DNA of 64,000 bases from Clusia tigrina (GCA_920105625.2 OV050031.1:51478205-51542204); one strand, 5' to 3'; positions 1-12,585 are shown, counted from the stretch's first letter. Notes: generated by a model not told the origin, from the letters alone. Numbers and translations: made by a program.

Positions 1-2
1 AA

Positions 3-379
3 CATGAAAATGCTGATTTTGCCGCTAAAATCATCTTCAGTGTCGAGGCCCATTTCCATCTTGATGGCTTCGTCAATAGGCAGAATTGTCGCATTTGGGG
101 TGAGGAAAATCCTCGAGTGATTCACGAGAAGCAAATGCATCCTCAGCGTGTCACTGTGTGGTGTGGTTTTTGGGCTGGAGGAATCATTGGACCTTTTTTT
201 ATGAAAATGAGGCAGGTCAAGCGCAAACAATCAATGGTGTTCGGTATCGTGAAATGATAACCAGTTTTTTCTTGTCTCGAATTGAAGAAATGAATGTGGA
301 GGGCATGTGGTTCCAACAAGACGGCGCCACATGTCATGCAGCCAGAGAAACAATTCAAGTCAATTTATTTAAAATTTAA
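3..379 (+). pseudogene. Transposase fragment (DDE_3-like catalytic domain), frameshifted and truncated
   Basis: In the frame starting at base 3 the sequence reads through 'KIIFSVEAHFHLDGF', 'NRQNCRIWG' and 'VTVWCGFWAGGIIGPFF', a typical run around the first catalytic aspartate of Tc1/mariner transposases. The reading frame then shifts at the seven-T run at 194-200. The second frame continues with 'YENEAGQ', 'VRYREMI' and 'WFQQDGATCHAARETIQ', where the Asp codon at 320-322 is the expected second catalytic residue. The usual Asp of 'FSDEAHF' is Val here (codon gtc, 42-44). After 'ETIQ' (about 358) the frame runs into unrelated AT-rich sequence and stops at 377-379, so the third acidic residue and the C-terminus are absent. 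A lost catalytic residue, a frameshift and a deletion make it a clear pseudogene. Its N-terminal DNA-binding region would lie left of the window. Confidence 0.85.
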
Positions 380-390
380 AAATTGCGCTC

Positions 391-410
391 TTGTTGGGAC
401 ACCCTTTATA
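391..410 (+). repeat. Putative transposon right terminus and TA target site
   Basis: The segment contains 'ttgttgggacaccc' followed by 'tttata', directly abutting satellite sequence. It looks like the outer end of a mariner-type terminal inverted repeat with its TA target dinucleotide. The matching left end is not in the window, so the inverted-repeat pairing cannot be confirmed. Confidence 0.6.
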
Positions 411-1918
411 ACTATCAAAGTTTGCAGCATTGAAATGCTGTCACTTTTTACTGGTGCGTCTAAGAATTTGAAATTTTGTGACAGTAATGTACTATCGTCA
501 ATTTGACATATCGGTATATCAGTGCTACCTTTGAGTACAAAATTAACCACTGATGCAACTTCAAAATTCACTATCTTTTATACCGTGCGTAATATAATTA
601 TCAAAGTTTGCAACATTGAAATGCTGTAACTTTTTACTGGTGCGTCATAAGACCTTTAAATTTTGTGAAAATAAGTACTATTGTCAATTTGAGATATCGG
701 TATAACAGTGCTACGCTTGAGTAAACAATGAAACACTGATGCAACTTCAAAGTTCACTTACTTTTATACTGTGCGTAATATAACTATCAAAGTTTGCAAC
801 ATTGAAATGCTGTAACTTTCTACTGGTGGGCCATAAGACCTTGAAATTTTGTGACAATAATGTACTATTGTCAATTTGAGATATTGGCATAACAGTGCTA
901 CCCTTGAGTAAAAATGAAACACTGATGGAACTTCAAAATTCACTAAATTTTATACTGTGCGTAATATAACTATCAAAGTTTGCAACATTGAAATGCTGTA
1001 ACTTTTTACTGGTGCGTCATAAATCCTCGAAATTTTGTGACAATAAACACTATTGTAAATTTGAAATATCGGTAAAACAGTGCTGCCCTTGAGTAAAAAA
1101 TGAAACACTGATGCAACTACAAAATTCACTAACTTTTATACAGTGAGTAATATAACTAGCAAAGTTTGCAACATTGAAATGGTGTAACTTTTTACTGGAG
1201 CATCATAAGACCTTGAACTTTTGTGACAATATTGTATTATTGTCAATTTGAGATATCGGTATAACAGTACTACCCTTGAGTAAAAATGAAACACTGATGA
1301 AACTTCAAAATTCACTAACTTTTATACTGTGCGTAATATAACTATCAAAGTTTGCAACATTGAAATGCTGTAACTTTTTACTGGTGCGTCATAAAACCTC
1401 GAAATTTTGTGACAATAAAGTACTATTATCAGTTTGAAATATCGGTATAATAGTGCTACCTTTGCGTAAAAAATAAAACACTGATGCAACTTAAAAATTC
1501 ACTAACTTTTATACTGTGGGTAATATAACTATCAAAGTTTGCAACATTGAAATGCTGTAACTTTTTAGTGGTGCGTCATAAGACCTTTAAATTTTGTGAC
1601 AATAATGTACTATTGTCAATTTGAGATATCAGTATAACAGTGCTACCCTTGAGTAAAAATGAAACACTGATGAAACTTCAAAATCCACTAACTTTTATAC
1701 TGTGCGTAATATAACTATCAAAAATTGCCACATTGAAATGCTGTAACTTTTTACTGGTGCGTCATAAAACCTCGAAATTTTGTGACAATAAAATACTATT
1801 GTCAATTTGAAATATCGGTAAAACAGTGCTACCCTTGAGTAAAAAATGAAACACTGATGCAACTTCAAAATTCACTAAATTTTATACTGTGCGTAATATA
1901 ACTATCAAAGTTTGCAAC
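411..1918. repeat. Divergent monomer block next to the transposon
   Basis: About eight 186-bp monomers that differ from each other at scattered sites, with no clear higher-order period of their own. Their types do not follow the A-to-G order seen further right. They look like an older, less homogenised part of the array. The tail of this block, with 'aaatccactaac' at about 1680, is related to sequence around 3510 and 6970. Confidence 0.75.
1597..1618. repeat. Conserved 8-bp inverted repeat of the monomer (representative)
   Basis: TGACAATA at 1597-1604 and TATTGTCA at 1611-1618 are exact reverse complements separated by six bases (atgtac). The same arms occur in most monomers, for example 28336-28357. 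The second arm has one mismatch in B ('tattgtta') and in some D copies ('tattgcca'), an inserted T in C ('tatttgtca'), and is lost in G, where an A-tract replaces the first arm. A hairpin, cruciform or dimeric protein site is possible; none is demonstrated. Confidence 0.8.
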
Positions 1919-4900
1919 ATTGAAATCCTGTAACTTTTTACTGGTGCGTCATAAGACCTTGAAATTTTGTGACAATAATGTACTATTGTCAATTCGAAAT
2001 ATCGGTATAACAGTGCTACCCTTGAGTAAAAATGAAACACTGATGAAACTTCAAAATTCACTAACTTTTATAGTGTGCGTAATATAATTATCAGAGTTTG
2101 CAACATTGAAATGCTGTAACTTTTTGCTGGAGTGTCTTAAGACCTTGAAATTTTGTGACAATAATGTACTATTGTCAATTTGAAATATCGCTATAACAGT
2201 TCTAACTTTGAGTAAAAAATGAAACACTGATGCAACTTCAAATTTCACTAAATGTGTGCGTATATATAACTATCAAAGTTTACAACATTGAAATGCTGTA
2301 ACTTTTTACTGGAGCGCCATAAGACCTTGAAACTTTGTGACAATAAAGTACTATTGTCAATTTAAAATATCGGTAAAAGAGTTCTACCCTTGAGTAAAAA
2401 TCAAACACTGATGCAACTACAAAATTCACTAACTTTTATACTGTGAGTAATATAACTATCAAAGTTTAAAACATTGAAATGCTGTAACTTTTTACTGGAG
2501 CGTCATAAGACCTTGAAATTTTGTTACAATAATGTACTATTGCCAATTTCAGATATTGGTATAACAGTGCTACCCTTGATTAAAAATGAAACACTGATGG
2601 AACTTCAAAATTCACTAACTTTTATACTGTGCGTAATATAACTATCCAAATTTGCAACATTGAAATGCTGTAACTTTTTACTGGAGCGTCATGAAACCTT
2701 GAAATTTTGTGACAATAATGTACTATTATCAATTGGAAATATCGGTATATTAGTGCTAATTTTAAATAAAAAATGAAACGCTGATGCATCTTATAAATTC
2801 ACTAACTTTTATACTGTGCGTAATATAACTATCAAAGTTTGCAATATTGAAATACTGTAACTTTTTGCTTTTGCGTCTTAAGACCTTGAAATTTTGTGAC
2901 AATAATGTACAATTGTCAATTTGAAATATCGCTATAACAGTGCTACATTTGAGTAAAAAATGAAACACTGATGCAATTTCAAAATTCACTAACGGTTGCA
3001 ACATTGAAATGCTGTAACTTTTTACTGGTGACTCATAAGACCTTGAAATTTTGTAACAATAAAGTACTATTGTCAATTTGAAATATCGCTATAACAGTGC
3101 TACCTTTGAGTAAAAATGAAACACTGATGAAACTTCAAAATTCACTAACTTTTATACTGTGCGTAATATAACTATCAAAATTTGCAACATTGAAATTCTG
3201 TCACTTTTTACTGGAGCGCCACAAGACCTTTAAATTTTGTAACAATAATGTACTATTATCAATTCGATATATCGGTATAATAGTGCTACCCTCCAGTAAA
3301 AATGAAACACTGATGAAACTTCAAAATTCACTTACTTTTATATTGTGCGTAATATAACTATCAAAGTTTGCAACATTGAAATGCTGTAACTTTTTACTGG
3401 TGCGTCATAAGACCTTTAAATTTTGTGACAATGATGTACTATTGTCAATTTGAGATATCGGTATAACAGTGCTACCCTTGAGTAAAAATTAAACACTGAT
3501 GAAACTTCAAAATCCACTTACTTTTATACTGTGCGCAATATAACTATCAAAATTTGCAACATTGAAATGCTGTAACTTTTTACTGGTGCGTCATAAAACC
3601 TCGAAATTTTGTGACAATAAAATACTATTGTCAATTTGAAATATCGGTAAAACAGTTCTACCCTTGAGTAAAAAATGAAACACTGATGCAACTTCAAAAT
3701 TCACTAAATTTTATACTGTGCGTAATATAACTATTAAAGTTTGCAACATTGAAATCCTGTAACTTTTTACTGGTGCGTCATAAGACCTTGAAATTTTGTG
3801 ACAATAATGTACTATTGTCAATTCGAGATATCGGTATAACAGTGCTACCCTTGAGTAAAAATGAAACACTGATGAAACTTCAAAATTCACTAACTTTTAT
3901 AGTGTGCGTAATATAATTATCAGAGTTTGCAACATTGAAAGGCTGTAACTGCTGGAGTGTCTTAACACCTTGAAATTTTGTGACAATAATGTACTATTGT
4001 CAATTTGAAATATCGCTATAACAGTGCTAACTTTGAGTAAAAAATGAAACACTGATGCAACTTCAAAATGACCTAAATGTGTGCGTATATATAACTATCA
4101 AATTTTACAACATTGAAATGCTGTAACTTTTTACTGGAGCGTCATAAGACCTTGAAATTTTGTAACAATAATGTACTATTGTCAATTTCAGATATTGGTA
4201 TAACAGTGCTACCCTTGATTAAAAATGAAACACTGATGCAACTTCAAAATTCACTAACTTTTATACTGTGCGTAATATAACTATCAAAGTTTGCAACATT
4301 GAAATGCTGTAACTTTTTACTGGTGCGTCATGAAACCTTGAAATTTTGTGACAATAATGTACTATTTTCAATTGGAAATATCGGTATATTAGTGCTAATT
4401 TTGAGTAAAAAATTAAACACTGATGCAACTTATAAATTCACTAACTTTTATACTGTGCGTAATATAACTATCAAAGTTTGCAATATTGAAATACTGTAAC
4501 TTTTTGTTGTTGCGTCTTAAGACCTTGAAATTTTGTGACAATAATGTACTATTGTCAATTTGAAATATCGCTATAACAGTGCTACCTTTGAGTAAAAAAT
4601 GAAACACTGACGCAATTTCAAAATTCACAAACGTTTGCAACATTGAAATGCTGATACTTTTTACTGGTGAGTCATAAGACCTTCAAATTTTGTGACAATA
4701 AAGTACTATTGTCAATTTGAAATATCGCTATAACAGTGCTACCTTTGAGTAAAAAATTAAACACTGATGCAACTTAAAAATTCACTAACTTTTATACTGT
4801 GCTTAATATAACTATCAAAGTTTGCAACATTGAAATGCTGTAACTTTTTGCTGTTGCGTCATAAGACTTTGAAATTTTGTAACAATAAAACACTATTGTG

Positions 4901-5377
4901 AATTTGAAATATCGGTAAAACAGTGCTACCCTTGAGAAAAAATCAAACACTGATGCAACTACAAAATTCACAAACTTTTATACTGTCAAAGTTTGCAATA
5001 TTGAAATACTGTAACTTTTTGCTGGTGCGTCATAAGAACTTGAAATTTTGTGACAATAAAGTACTATTGTCAATTTGAGATATCGGAATAACAGTGCTAC
5101 CCTTGAGTAAAAAATTAAACACTGATGCAACTACAAAATTCACTAACTTTTATACTGTACGTAATATAACTATCAAAGTTTGCAACTTTGAAATGCGGTA
5201 ACTTTTTGCTGTTGCGTCTTAAGACCTTAAAATTTTGTGACAATAATGTACTATTGTCAATTCGAGATATCGGTAAAACAGTGCTACCCTCGAGTAAAAA
5301 TGAAACACTGATGCAACTTAAAAATTCACTAACTTTTATACTGGCGTAATATACTCGTAACTATCAAAGTTTGCAAC
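1919..5377. repeat. 3459-bp segmental unit, copy 1
   Basis: First copy of a tandem duplication; landmarks at 1922, 2762, 4299 and 4413 recur exactly 3459 bases later. The unit starts within 'ttgaaatcctg' and ends within 'actcgtaactatcaaagtttgcaac'. It holds about 19 monomers, several with internal deletions, such as the one near 2990 where 'actaacggttgcaac' has lost about 30 bp. It also contains an older, more diverged internal repeat at an offset of 1829 bp: 'gaaatcctgt' at 1922 and again at 3751. Confidence 0.9.
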
Positions 5378-8300
5378 TTTGAAATCCTGTAACTTTTTAC
5401 TGGTGCGTCATAAGACCTTGAAATTTTGTGACAATAATGTACTATTGTCAATTCGAAATATCGGTATAACAGTGCTACCCTTGAGTAAAAATGAAACACT
5501 GATGAAACTTCAAAATTCACTAACTTTTATAGTGTGCGTAATATAATTATCAGAGTTTGCAACATTGAAATGCTGTAACTTTTTGCTGGAGTGTCTTAAG
5601 ACCTTGAAATTTTGTGACAATAATGTACTATTGTCAATTTGAAATATCGCTATAACAGTTCTAACTTTGAGTAAAAAATGAAACACTGATGCAACTTCAA
5701 ATTTCACTAAATGTGTGCGTATATATAACTATCAAAGTTTACAACATTGAAATGCTGTAACTTTTTACTGGAGCGCCATAAGACCTTGAAACTTTGTGAC
5801 AATAAAGTACTATTGTCAATTTAAAATATCGGTAAAAGAGTTCTACCCTTGAGTAAAAATCAAACACTGATGCAACTACAAAATTCACTAACTTTTATAC
5901 TGTGAGTAATATAACTATCAAAGTTTAAAACATTGAAATGCTGTAACTTTTTACTGGAGCGTCATAAGACCTTGAAATTTTGTTACAATAATGTACTATT
6001 GCCAATTTCAGATATTGGTATAACAGTGCTACCCTTGATTAAAAATGAAACACTGATGGAACTTCAAAATTCACTAACTTTTATACTGTGCGTAATATAA
6101 CTATCCAAATTTGCAACATTGAAATGCTGTAACTTTTTACTGGAGCGTCATGAAACCTTGAAATTTTGTGACAATAATGTACTATTATCAATTGGAAATA
6201 TCGGTATATTAGTGCTAATTTTAAATAAAAAATGAAACGCTGATGCATCTTATAAATTCACTAACTTTTATACTGTGCGTAATATAACTATCAAAGTTTG
6301 CAATATTGAAATACTGTAACTTTTTGCTTTTGCGTCTTAAGACCTTGAAATTTTGTGACAATAATGTACAATTGTCAATTTGAAATATCGCTATAACAGT
6401 GCTACATTTGAGTAAAAAATGAAACACTGATGCAATTTCAAAATTCACTAACGGTTGCAACATTGAAATGCTGTAACTTTTTACTGGTGAGTCATAAGAC
6501 CTTGAAATTTTGTAACAATAAAGTACTATTGTCAATTTGAAATATCGCTATAACAGTGCTACCTTTGAGTAAAAATGAAACACTGATGAAACTTCAAAAT
6601 TCACTAACTTTTATACTGTGCGTAATATAACTATCAAAATTTGCAACATTGAAATTCTGTCACTTTTTACTGGAGCGCCACAAGACCTTTAAATTTTGTA
6701 ACAATAATGTACTATTATCAATTCGATATATCGGTATAATAGTGCTACCCTCGAGTAAAAATGAAACACTGATGAAACTTCAAAATTCACTTACTTTTAT
6801 ATTGTGCGTAATATAACTATCAAAGTTTGCAACATTGAAATGCTGTAACTTTTTACTGGTGCGTCATAAGACCTTTAAATTTTGTGACAATGATGTACTA
6901 TTGTCAATTTGAGACATCGGTATAACAGTGCTACCCTTGAGTAAAAATTAAACACTGATGAAACTTCAAAATCCACTTACTTTTATACTGTGCGCAATAT
7001 AACTATCAAAATTTGCAACATTGAAATGCTGTAACTTTTTACTGGTGCGTCATAAAACCTCGAAATTTTGTGACAATAAAATACTATTGTCAATTTGAAA
7101 TATCGGTAAAACAGTGCTACCCTTGAGTAAAAAATGAAACACTGATGCAACTTCAAAATTCACTAAATTTTATACTGTGCGTAATATAACTATTAAAGTT
7201 TGCAACATTGAAATCCTGTAACTTTTTACTGGTGCGTCATAAGACCTTGAAATTTTGTGACAATAATGTACTATTGTCAATTCGAGATATCGGTATAACA
7301 GTGCTACCCTTGAGTAAAAATGAAACACTGATGAAACTTCAAAATTCACTAACTTTTATAGTGTGCGTAATATAATTATCAGAGTTTGCAACATTGAAAG
7401 GCTGTAACTGCTGGAGTGTCTTAACACCTTGAAATTTTGTGACAATAATGTACTATTGTCAATTTGAAATATCGCTATAACAGTGCTAACTTTGAGTAAA
7501 AAATGAAACACTGATGCAACTTCAAAATGACCTAAATGTGTGCGTATATATAACTATCAAATTTTACAACATTGAAATGCTGTAACTTTTTACTGGAGCG
7601 TCATAAGACCTTGAAATTTTGTAACAATAATGTACTATTGTCAATTTCAGATATTGGTATAACAGTGCTACCCTTGATTAAAAATGAAACACTGATGCAA
7701 CTTCAAAATTCACTAACTTTTATACTGTGCGTAATATAACTATCAAAGTTTGCAACATTGAAATGCTGTAACTTTTTACTGGTGCGTCATGAAACCTTGA
7801 AATTTTGTGACAATAATGTACTATTTTCAATTGGAAATATCGGTATATTAGTGCTAATTTTGAGTAAAAAATTAAACACTGATGCAACTTATAAATTCAC
7901 TAACTTTTATACTGTGCGTAATATAACTATCAAAGTTTGCAATATTGAAATACTGTAACTTTTTGTTGTTGCGTCTTAAGACCTTGAAATTTTGTGACAA
8001 TAATGTACTATTGTCAATTTGAAATATCGCTATAACAGTGCTACCTTTGAGTAAAAAATGAAACACTGACGCAATTTCAAAATTCACAAACGTTTGCAAC
8101 ATTGAAATGCTGATACTTTTTACTGGTGAGTCATAAGACCTTGAAATTTTGTGACAATAAAGTACTATTGTCAATTTGAAATATCGCTATAACAGTGCTA
8201 CCTTTGAGTAAAAAATTAAACACTGATGCAACTTAAAAATTCACTAACTTTTATACTGTGCTTAATATAACTATCAAAGTTTGCAACATTGAAATGCTGT

Positions 8301-8836
8301 AACTTTTTGCTGTTGCGTCATAAGACTTTGAAATTTTGTAACAATAAAACACTATTGTGAATTTGAAATATCGGTAAAACAGTGCTACCCTTGAGAAAAA
8401 ATCAAACACTGATGCAACTACAAAATTCACAAACTTTTATACTGTCAAAGTTTGCAATATTGAAATACTGTAACTTTTTGCTGGTGCGTCATAAGAACTT
8501 GAAATTTTGTGACAATAAAGTACTATTGTCAATTTGAGATATCGGAATAACAGTGCTACCCTTGAGTAAAAAATTAAACACTGATGCAACTACAAAATTC
8601 ACTAACTTTTATACTGTACGTAATATAACTATCAAAGTTTGCAACTTTGAAATGCGGTAACTTTTTGCTGTTGCGTCTTAAGACCTTAAAATTTTGTGAC
8701 AATAATGTACTATTGTCAATTCGAGATATCGGTAAAACAGTGCTACCCTCGAGTAAAAATGAAACACTGATGCAACTTAAAAATTCACTAACTTTTATAC
8801 TGGCGTAATATACTCGTAACTATCAAAGTTTGCAAC
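5378..8836. repeat. 3459-bp segmental unit, copy 2
   Basis: Second tandem copy of the block to its left. Differences I noticed are few: 'ctccag' at 3291 is 'ctcgag' here, 'gagatatcg' at 3452 is 'gagacatcg', 'acagttcta' near 3652 is 'acagtgcta', and 'cttcaaattt' at 4681 is 'cttgaaattt'. The copies are therefore recent but not identical, which argues against a simple assembly duplication. The right junction lies in 'tatcaaagtttgcaac' near 8836. Confidence 0.9.
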
Positions 8837-10457
8837 ATTGAAATGCTGTAACTTTTTACTGGTGCGTCATAAGAACTTGAAATTTTGTGACAATAAAGTA
8901 CTATTGTCAATTTGAAATATCGGCATAACAGTGCTACCCGTGAGTAAAAAAAGAAACACCGATGCAACTTAAAAATTCACTAACTTTTATACTGTGCGTA
9001 ATATAACTATCAAAGTCTGCAACATTGAAATGTTATAACTTTTTACTGGTGCGTCATAAGACCTTTCAATTTTGTGACAATAAAGTACTATTGTCAATTT
9101 GAGATATCGGTATAACAGTGCTACCCTTGAGTAAAAATGAAACACTGATGCAACTTCAAAGTTCACTTACTTTTATACTGTGCGTAATATAACTATCAAA
9201 GTTTGCAACATTGAAATGCTGTAACTTTTTTCTGGTGCGTCATAAGACGTTGAAATTTTGTGACAATAAAGTACTATTGTCAATTTGAAATATCGCTATA
9301 ACAGTGCTACCTATGAGTAAAAAATAAAACACTGATGCAACTTAAAAATTCACTAACTTTTATACTGTGCGTAATATAACTATCAAAGTTTGCAACATTG
9401 AAATGCTGTAACTTTTTACTGGTGCGTCATACGACTTTGAAATTTTGTGACAATAATGTACTATTGTCAATTTGAAATATCGCTATAACAGTGCTACCTT
9501 TGAGTGAAAAATTAAACACTGATGCAATTTCAAAATTCACAAACGTTGGCAACATTGAAATGCTGTAACTTTTACTGGTGAGTCATAAGACTTTGAAATT
9601 TTGTGACAATAAAGTACTATTGTCAATTTGCAATATCGCTATAACAGTGCTACCTTTGAGAAAAAAATTAAACACTGATGCAACTTAAAAATTCACTAAC
9701 GTTTGCAATATTGAAATGCTGTAACTTTTTACTGGTGAGTCATAAGACCTTGAAATTTTGTGACAATAAAGTACAATTGTCAATTTGAAATATCGCTATA
9801 ACAGTGCTACCTTTGAGTAAAAAATTAAACACTGATGCAACTTAAAAATTCACTAACTTTTATACTGTGCGTAATATAACTATCAAAGTTTGCAACATTG
9901 AAATGCTGTAACTTTTTTATGTTGCGTCTTAAGACTTTGAAATCTTGTGACAATAATGTACTATTGTCAATTTGAAATATCGCTATAACAGTGCTACCTT
10001 TGAGTAAAAAATGAAACACTGATGCAATTTCAAAATTCACTAACGTTTGCAACATTGAAATGCTGTAACTTTTTACTGGTGAGTCATAAGACCTTGAAAT
10101 TTTGTGACAATAAAGAACTATTGTCAATTTGAAATATCGCTATAACAGTGCTACCTTTGAGTAAAAAATTAAACACTGATGACACTTAAAAATTCATTAC
10201 CTTTTATACTGTGCTTAATATAACTATCAAAGTTTGCAACATTGAAATGCTGTGACTTTTTGCTATTGCGTCATAAGACTTTTAAATTTTGTGACAATAA
10301 AATACTATTGTGAATTTGAAATATCGGTAAAACAGTGCTACCCTTGAGTAAAAATCAAACACTGATGCAACTACAAAATTCACTAACTTTTATACTGTCA
10401 AACTTTGCAATATTGAAATACTGTAACTTTTTACTGGTGCGTCAGAAGAAGTTAAAA
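8837..10457. repeat. Mixed monomer block with short deletion variants
   Basis: Full-length and shortened monomers alternate. Shortened ones around 9540 and 9700 read 'cacaaacgttggcaac' or 'cactaacgtttgcaat': about 30 bp of the 'tttatactgtgcgtaatataactatcaa' region is missing. The block from about 9120 corresponds to 49690-50870 and 52765-53945, but carries one extra shortened monomer of about 156 bp near 9590-9740 that those copies lack. A third deletion type, 'ttatactgtcaaactttgc', is seen near 10391. Confidence 0.8.
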
Positions 10458-12585
10458 TTTTGTGACAATAAAGTACTATTGTCAATTTGAGATATCGGTA
10501 TAACAGTGCTACCCTTGAGTAAAAAATTAAACACTGATGCAACTACAAAATTCACTAACTTTTATACTGTACGTAATATAACTATCAACGTTTGCAACAT
10601 TGAAATGCTGTAACTTTTTGCTGTTGCGTCTTAAGACCTTGAAATTTTGTGACAATAATTTATTATTGTCAATTTGCAATATCGCAAAAACAGTGCTACC
10701 TTTGAGTAAAAAATGAAACACAGATGCAATTTCAAAATTCACTAACGTTTGCAACATTGAAATGCTGTAACTTTTTTCTGGTGCGTCATAAGACGTTGAA
10801 ATTTTTTGACAATAAGGTACTATTGTCAATTTGAAATATCGCTATAACAGAGCTACCTATGAGTAAAAATTAAAACACTGATGCAACTACAAAATTCACT
10901 AACTTTTATACTGTACGTAATATAACTATCAACGTTTGCAACATTGAAATGCTGTAACTTTTTGCTGTTGCGTCTTAAGACCTTGAAATTTTGTGACAAT
11001 AATTTACTATTGTCAATTTGCAATATCGCTAAAACAGTGCTACCTTTGAGTAAAAAATGAAACACAGATGCAATTTCAAAATTCACAAACGTTTGCAACA
11101 TTGAAATGCTGTAACTTTTACTGGTGAGTCATAAGATTTTGAAATTTTGTGACAATAAAGTACTATTGTCAATTTGCAATATCGCTATAACAGTGCTACC
11201 TTTGAGAAAAAAATTAAACACTGATGCAACTTAAAAATTCACTAACGTTTGCAATATTGAAATGCTGTAACTTTTTACTGGTGAGTCATAAGACCTTGAA
11301 ATTTTGTGACAATAAAGTACTATTGTCAATTTGAAATATCGCTATAACAGTGCTACCTTTGAGTAAAAAATTAAACACTGATGCAACTTAAAAATTCACT
11401 AACTTTTATACTGTGCGTAATATAACTATCAAAGTTTGCAACATTGAAATGCTGTAACTTTTTTATGTTGCGTCTTAGTACTTTGAAATCTTGTGACAAT
11501 AATGTACTATTGTCAATTTGAAATATCGCTATAAAATATCTTTGAGTAAAAAATGAAACACTGATGCAATTTCAAAATTCACTAACGTTTGCAACATTGA
11601 AATGCTGTAACTTTTTACTGGTGAGTCATAAGACCTTGAAATTTTGTGACAATAAAGAACTATTGTCAATTTGAAATATCGCTATAACAGTGCTACCTTT
11701 GAGTAAAAAATTAAACACTGATGCAACTTAAAAATTCATTACCTTTTATACTGTGCTTAATATAACTATCAAAGTTTGCAACATTGAAATGCTGTAACTT
11801 TTTGCTGTTGCGTCATAAGACTTTTAAATTTTGTGACAATAAAATACTATTGTGAATTTGAAATATCGGTAAAACAGTGCTACCCTTGAGTAAAAATCAA
11901 ACACTGATGCAACTACAAAATTCACTAACTTTTATACTGTCAAAGTTTGCAATATTGAAATACTGTAATTTTTTACTGGTGCGTCAGAAGAACTTGAACT
12001 TTTGTGACAATAAATTATTTGTCAATTTGAGATATCGGTATAACAGTGCTACCCTTGAATAAAAAATGAAACACTGATGCAACTTCAAAGTTCACTAACT
12101 TTTATACTGTGCGTAATATAACTATCCAAGTTTGCAACATTGAAATGCTGTAACTTTTTGCTATTGCGTGTTAAGACCTTGAAATTTTGTGACAATAATG
12201 TGCTATTGTCAATTTGAAATATCGCTATAACAGTGCTACCTTTGAGTAAAAAATGAAACACTGATGCAATTTCAAAATTCACTAACGTTTGCAACATTGA
12301 AATGCTGAACTTTTTACTGGTGCGTCATAAAACCTCGAAATTTTGTGACAATAAAATACTATTGTCAATTGGAAATATCGGTAAAACAGTGCTACCCTTG
12401 TGTAAAAAATTAAACACTGATGCAACTACAAAATTCACTAACTTTTAGACTGTGCGTAATAAAACTATCAAAGTTTGGCACATTGAAATGCTGTAACTTT
12501 TTACTGGTGGGCCATAAGAACTTGAAATTTTGTGACAATAAAGTACTATTGTCAATTCGAGATATCGGTATAACAGTGCTACCCT
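10458..12585. repeat. 2.1-kb block duplicated at 53946-56073
   Basis: Landmarks here recur exactly 43,488 bp to the right: 10453 and 53941, 11877 and 55365, 12085 and 55573, 12421 and 55909. Only scattered base changes separate the two copies, for example 'atcgcaaaaac' at 10681 against 'atcgctaaaac'. Inside the block a two-monomer segment is itself repeated at a spacing of 344 bp (10531 and 10875). A private-looking deletion gives 'gctataaaatatctttgag' near 11528, and it is also present in the copies near 15130 and 55017. Similarity to the distant copy ends near 12585. Confidence 0.88.
10975..12053. repeat. 1.1-kb segment copied to 14574-15652
   Basis: This sub-segment recurs at an offset of 3599 bp (10981 and 14580, 11457 and 15056, 11877 and 15476). 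It carries the same deletion monomers in the same order, including 'aaatatctttgag'. It therefore exists at least three times in the window, counting the copy within 53946-56073. Confidence 0.85.

Larger units (their letters stand above)
1..410 (+). mobile_element. 3' part of a Tc1/mariner-superfamily DNA transposon, defective
   Basis: This is the only part of the window that is not satellite. It encodes a piece of a DDE-type transposase on the plus strand and ends at about 407-410 with 'gggacaccctttata', the sort of terminal sequence seen on mariner-like elements. The satellite starts immediately afterwards in mid-monomer. At 409-410 the TA plus the following 'actatcaaag' is exactly the context found in intact monomers ('gtaatataactatcaaag'), so the element probably sits in a satellite TA dinucleotide, as expected for this superfamily. 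The 5' part and the left flank lie outside the window. Only about 50 bp separate the last transposase codons from the element end, so the C-terminal coding region has been deleted. The exact clade within the superfamily is uncertain. Confidence 0.85.

Noticed and set aside
143..358. Minus-strand open frame over the transposon remnant
   Set aside because: It is antisense to the recognisable transposase and resembles no known protein.
1919..8836. Assembly artefact as the explanation of the 3459-bp duplication
   Set aside because: The copies differ at several scattered sites and share a sharp internal junction, which fits real duplication better; without reads it cannot be excluded.
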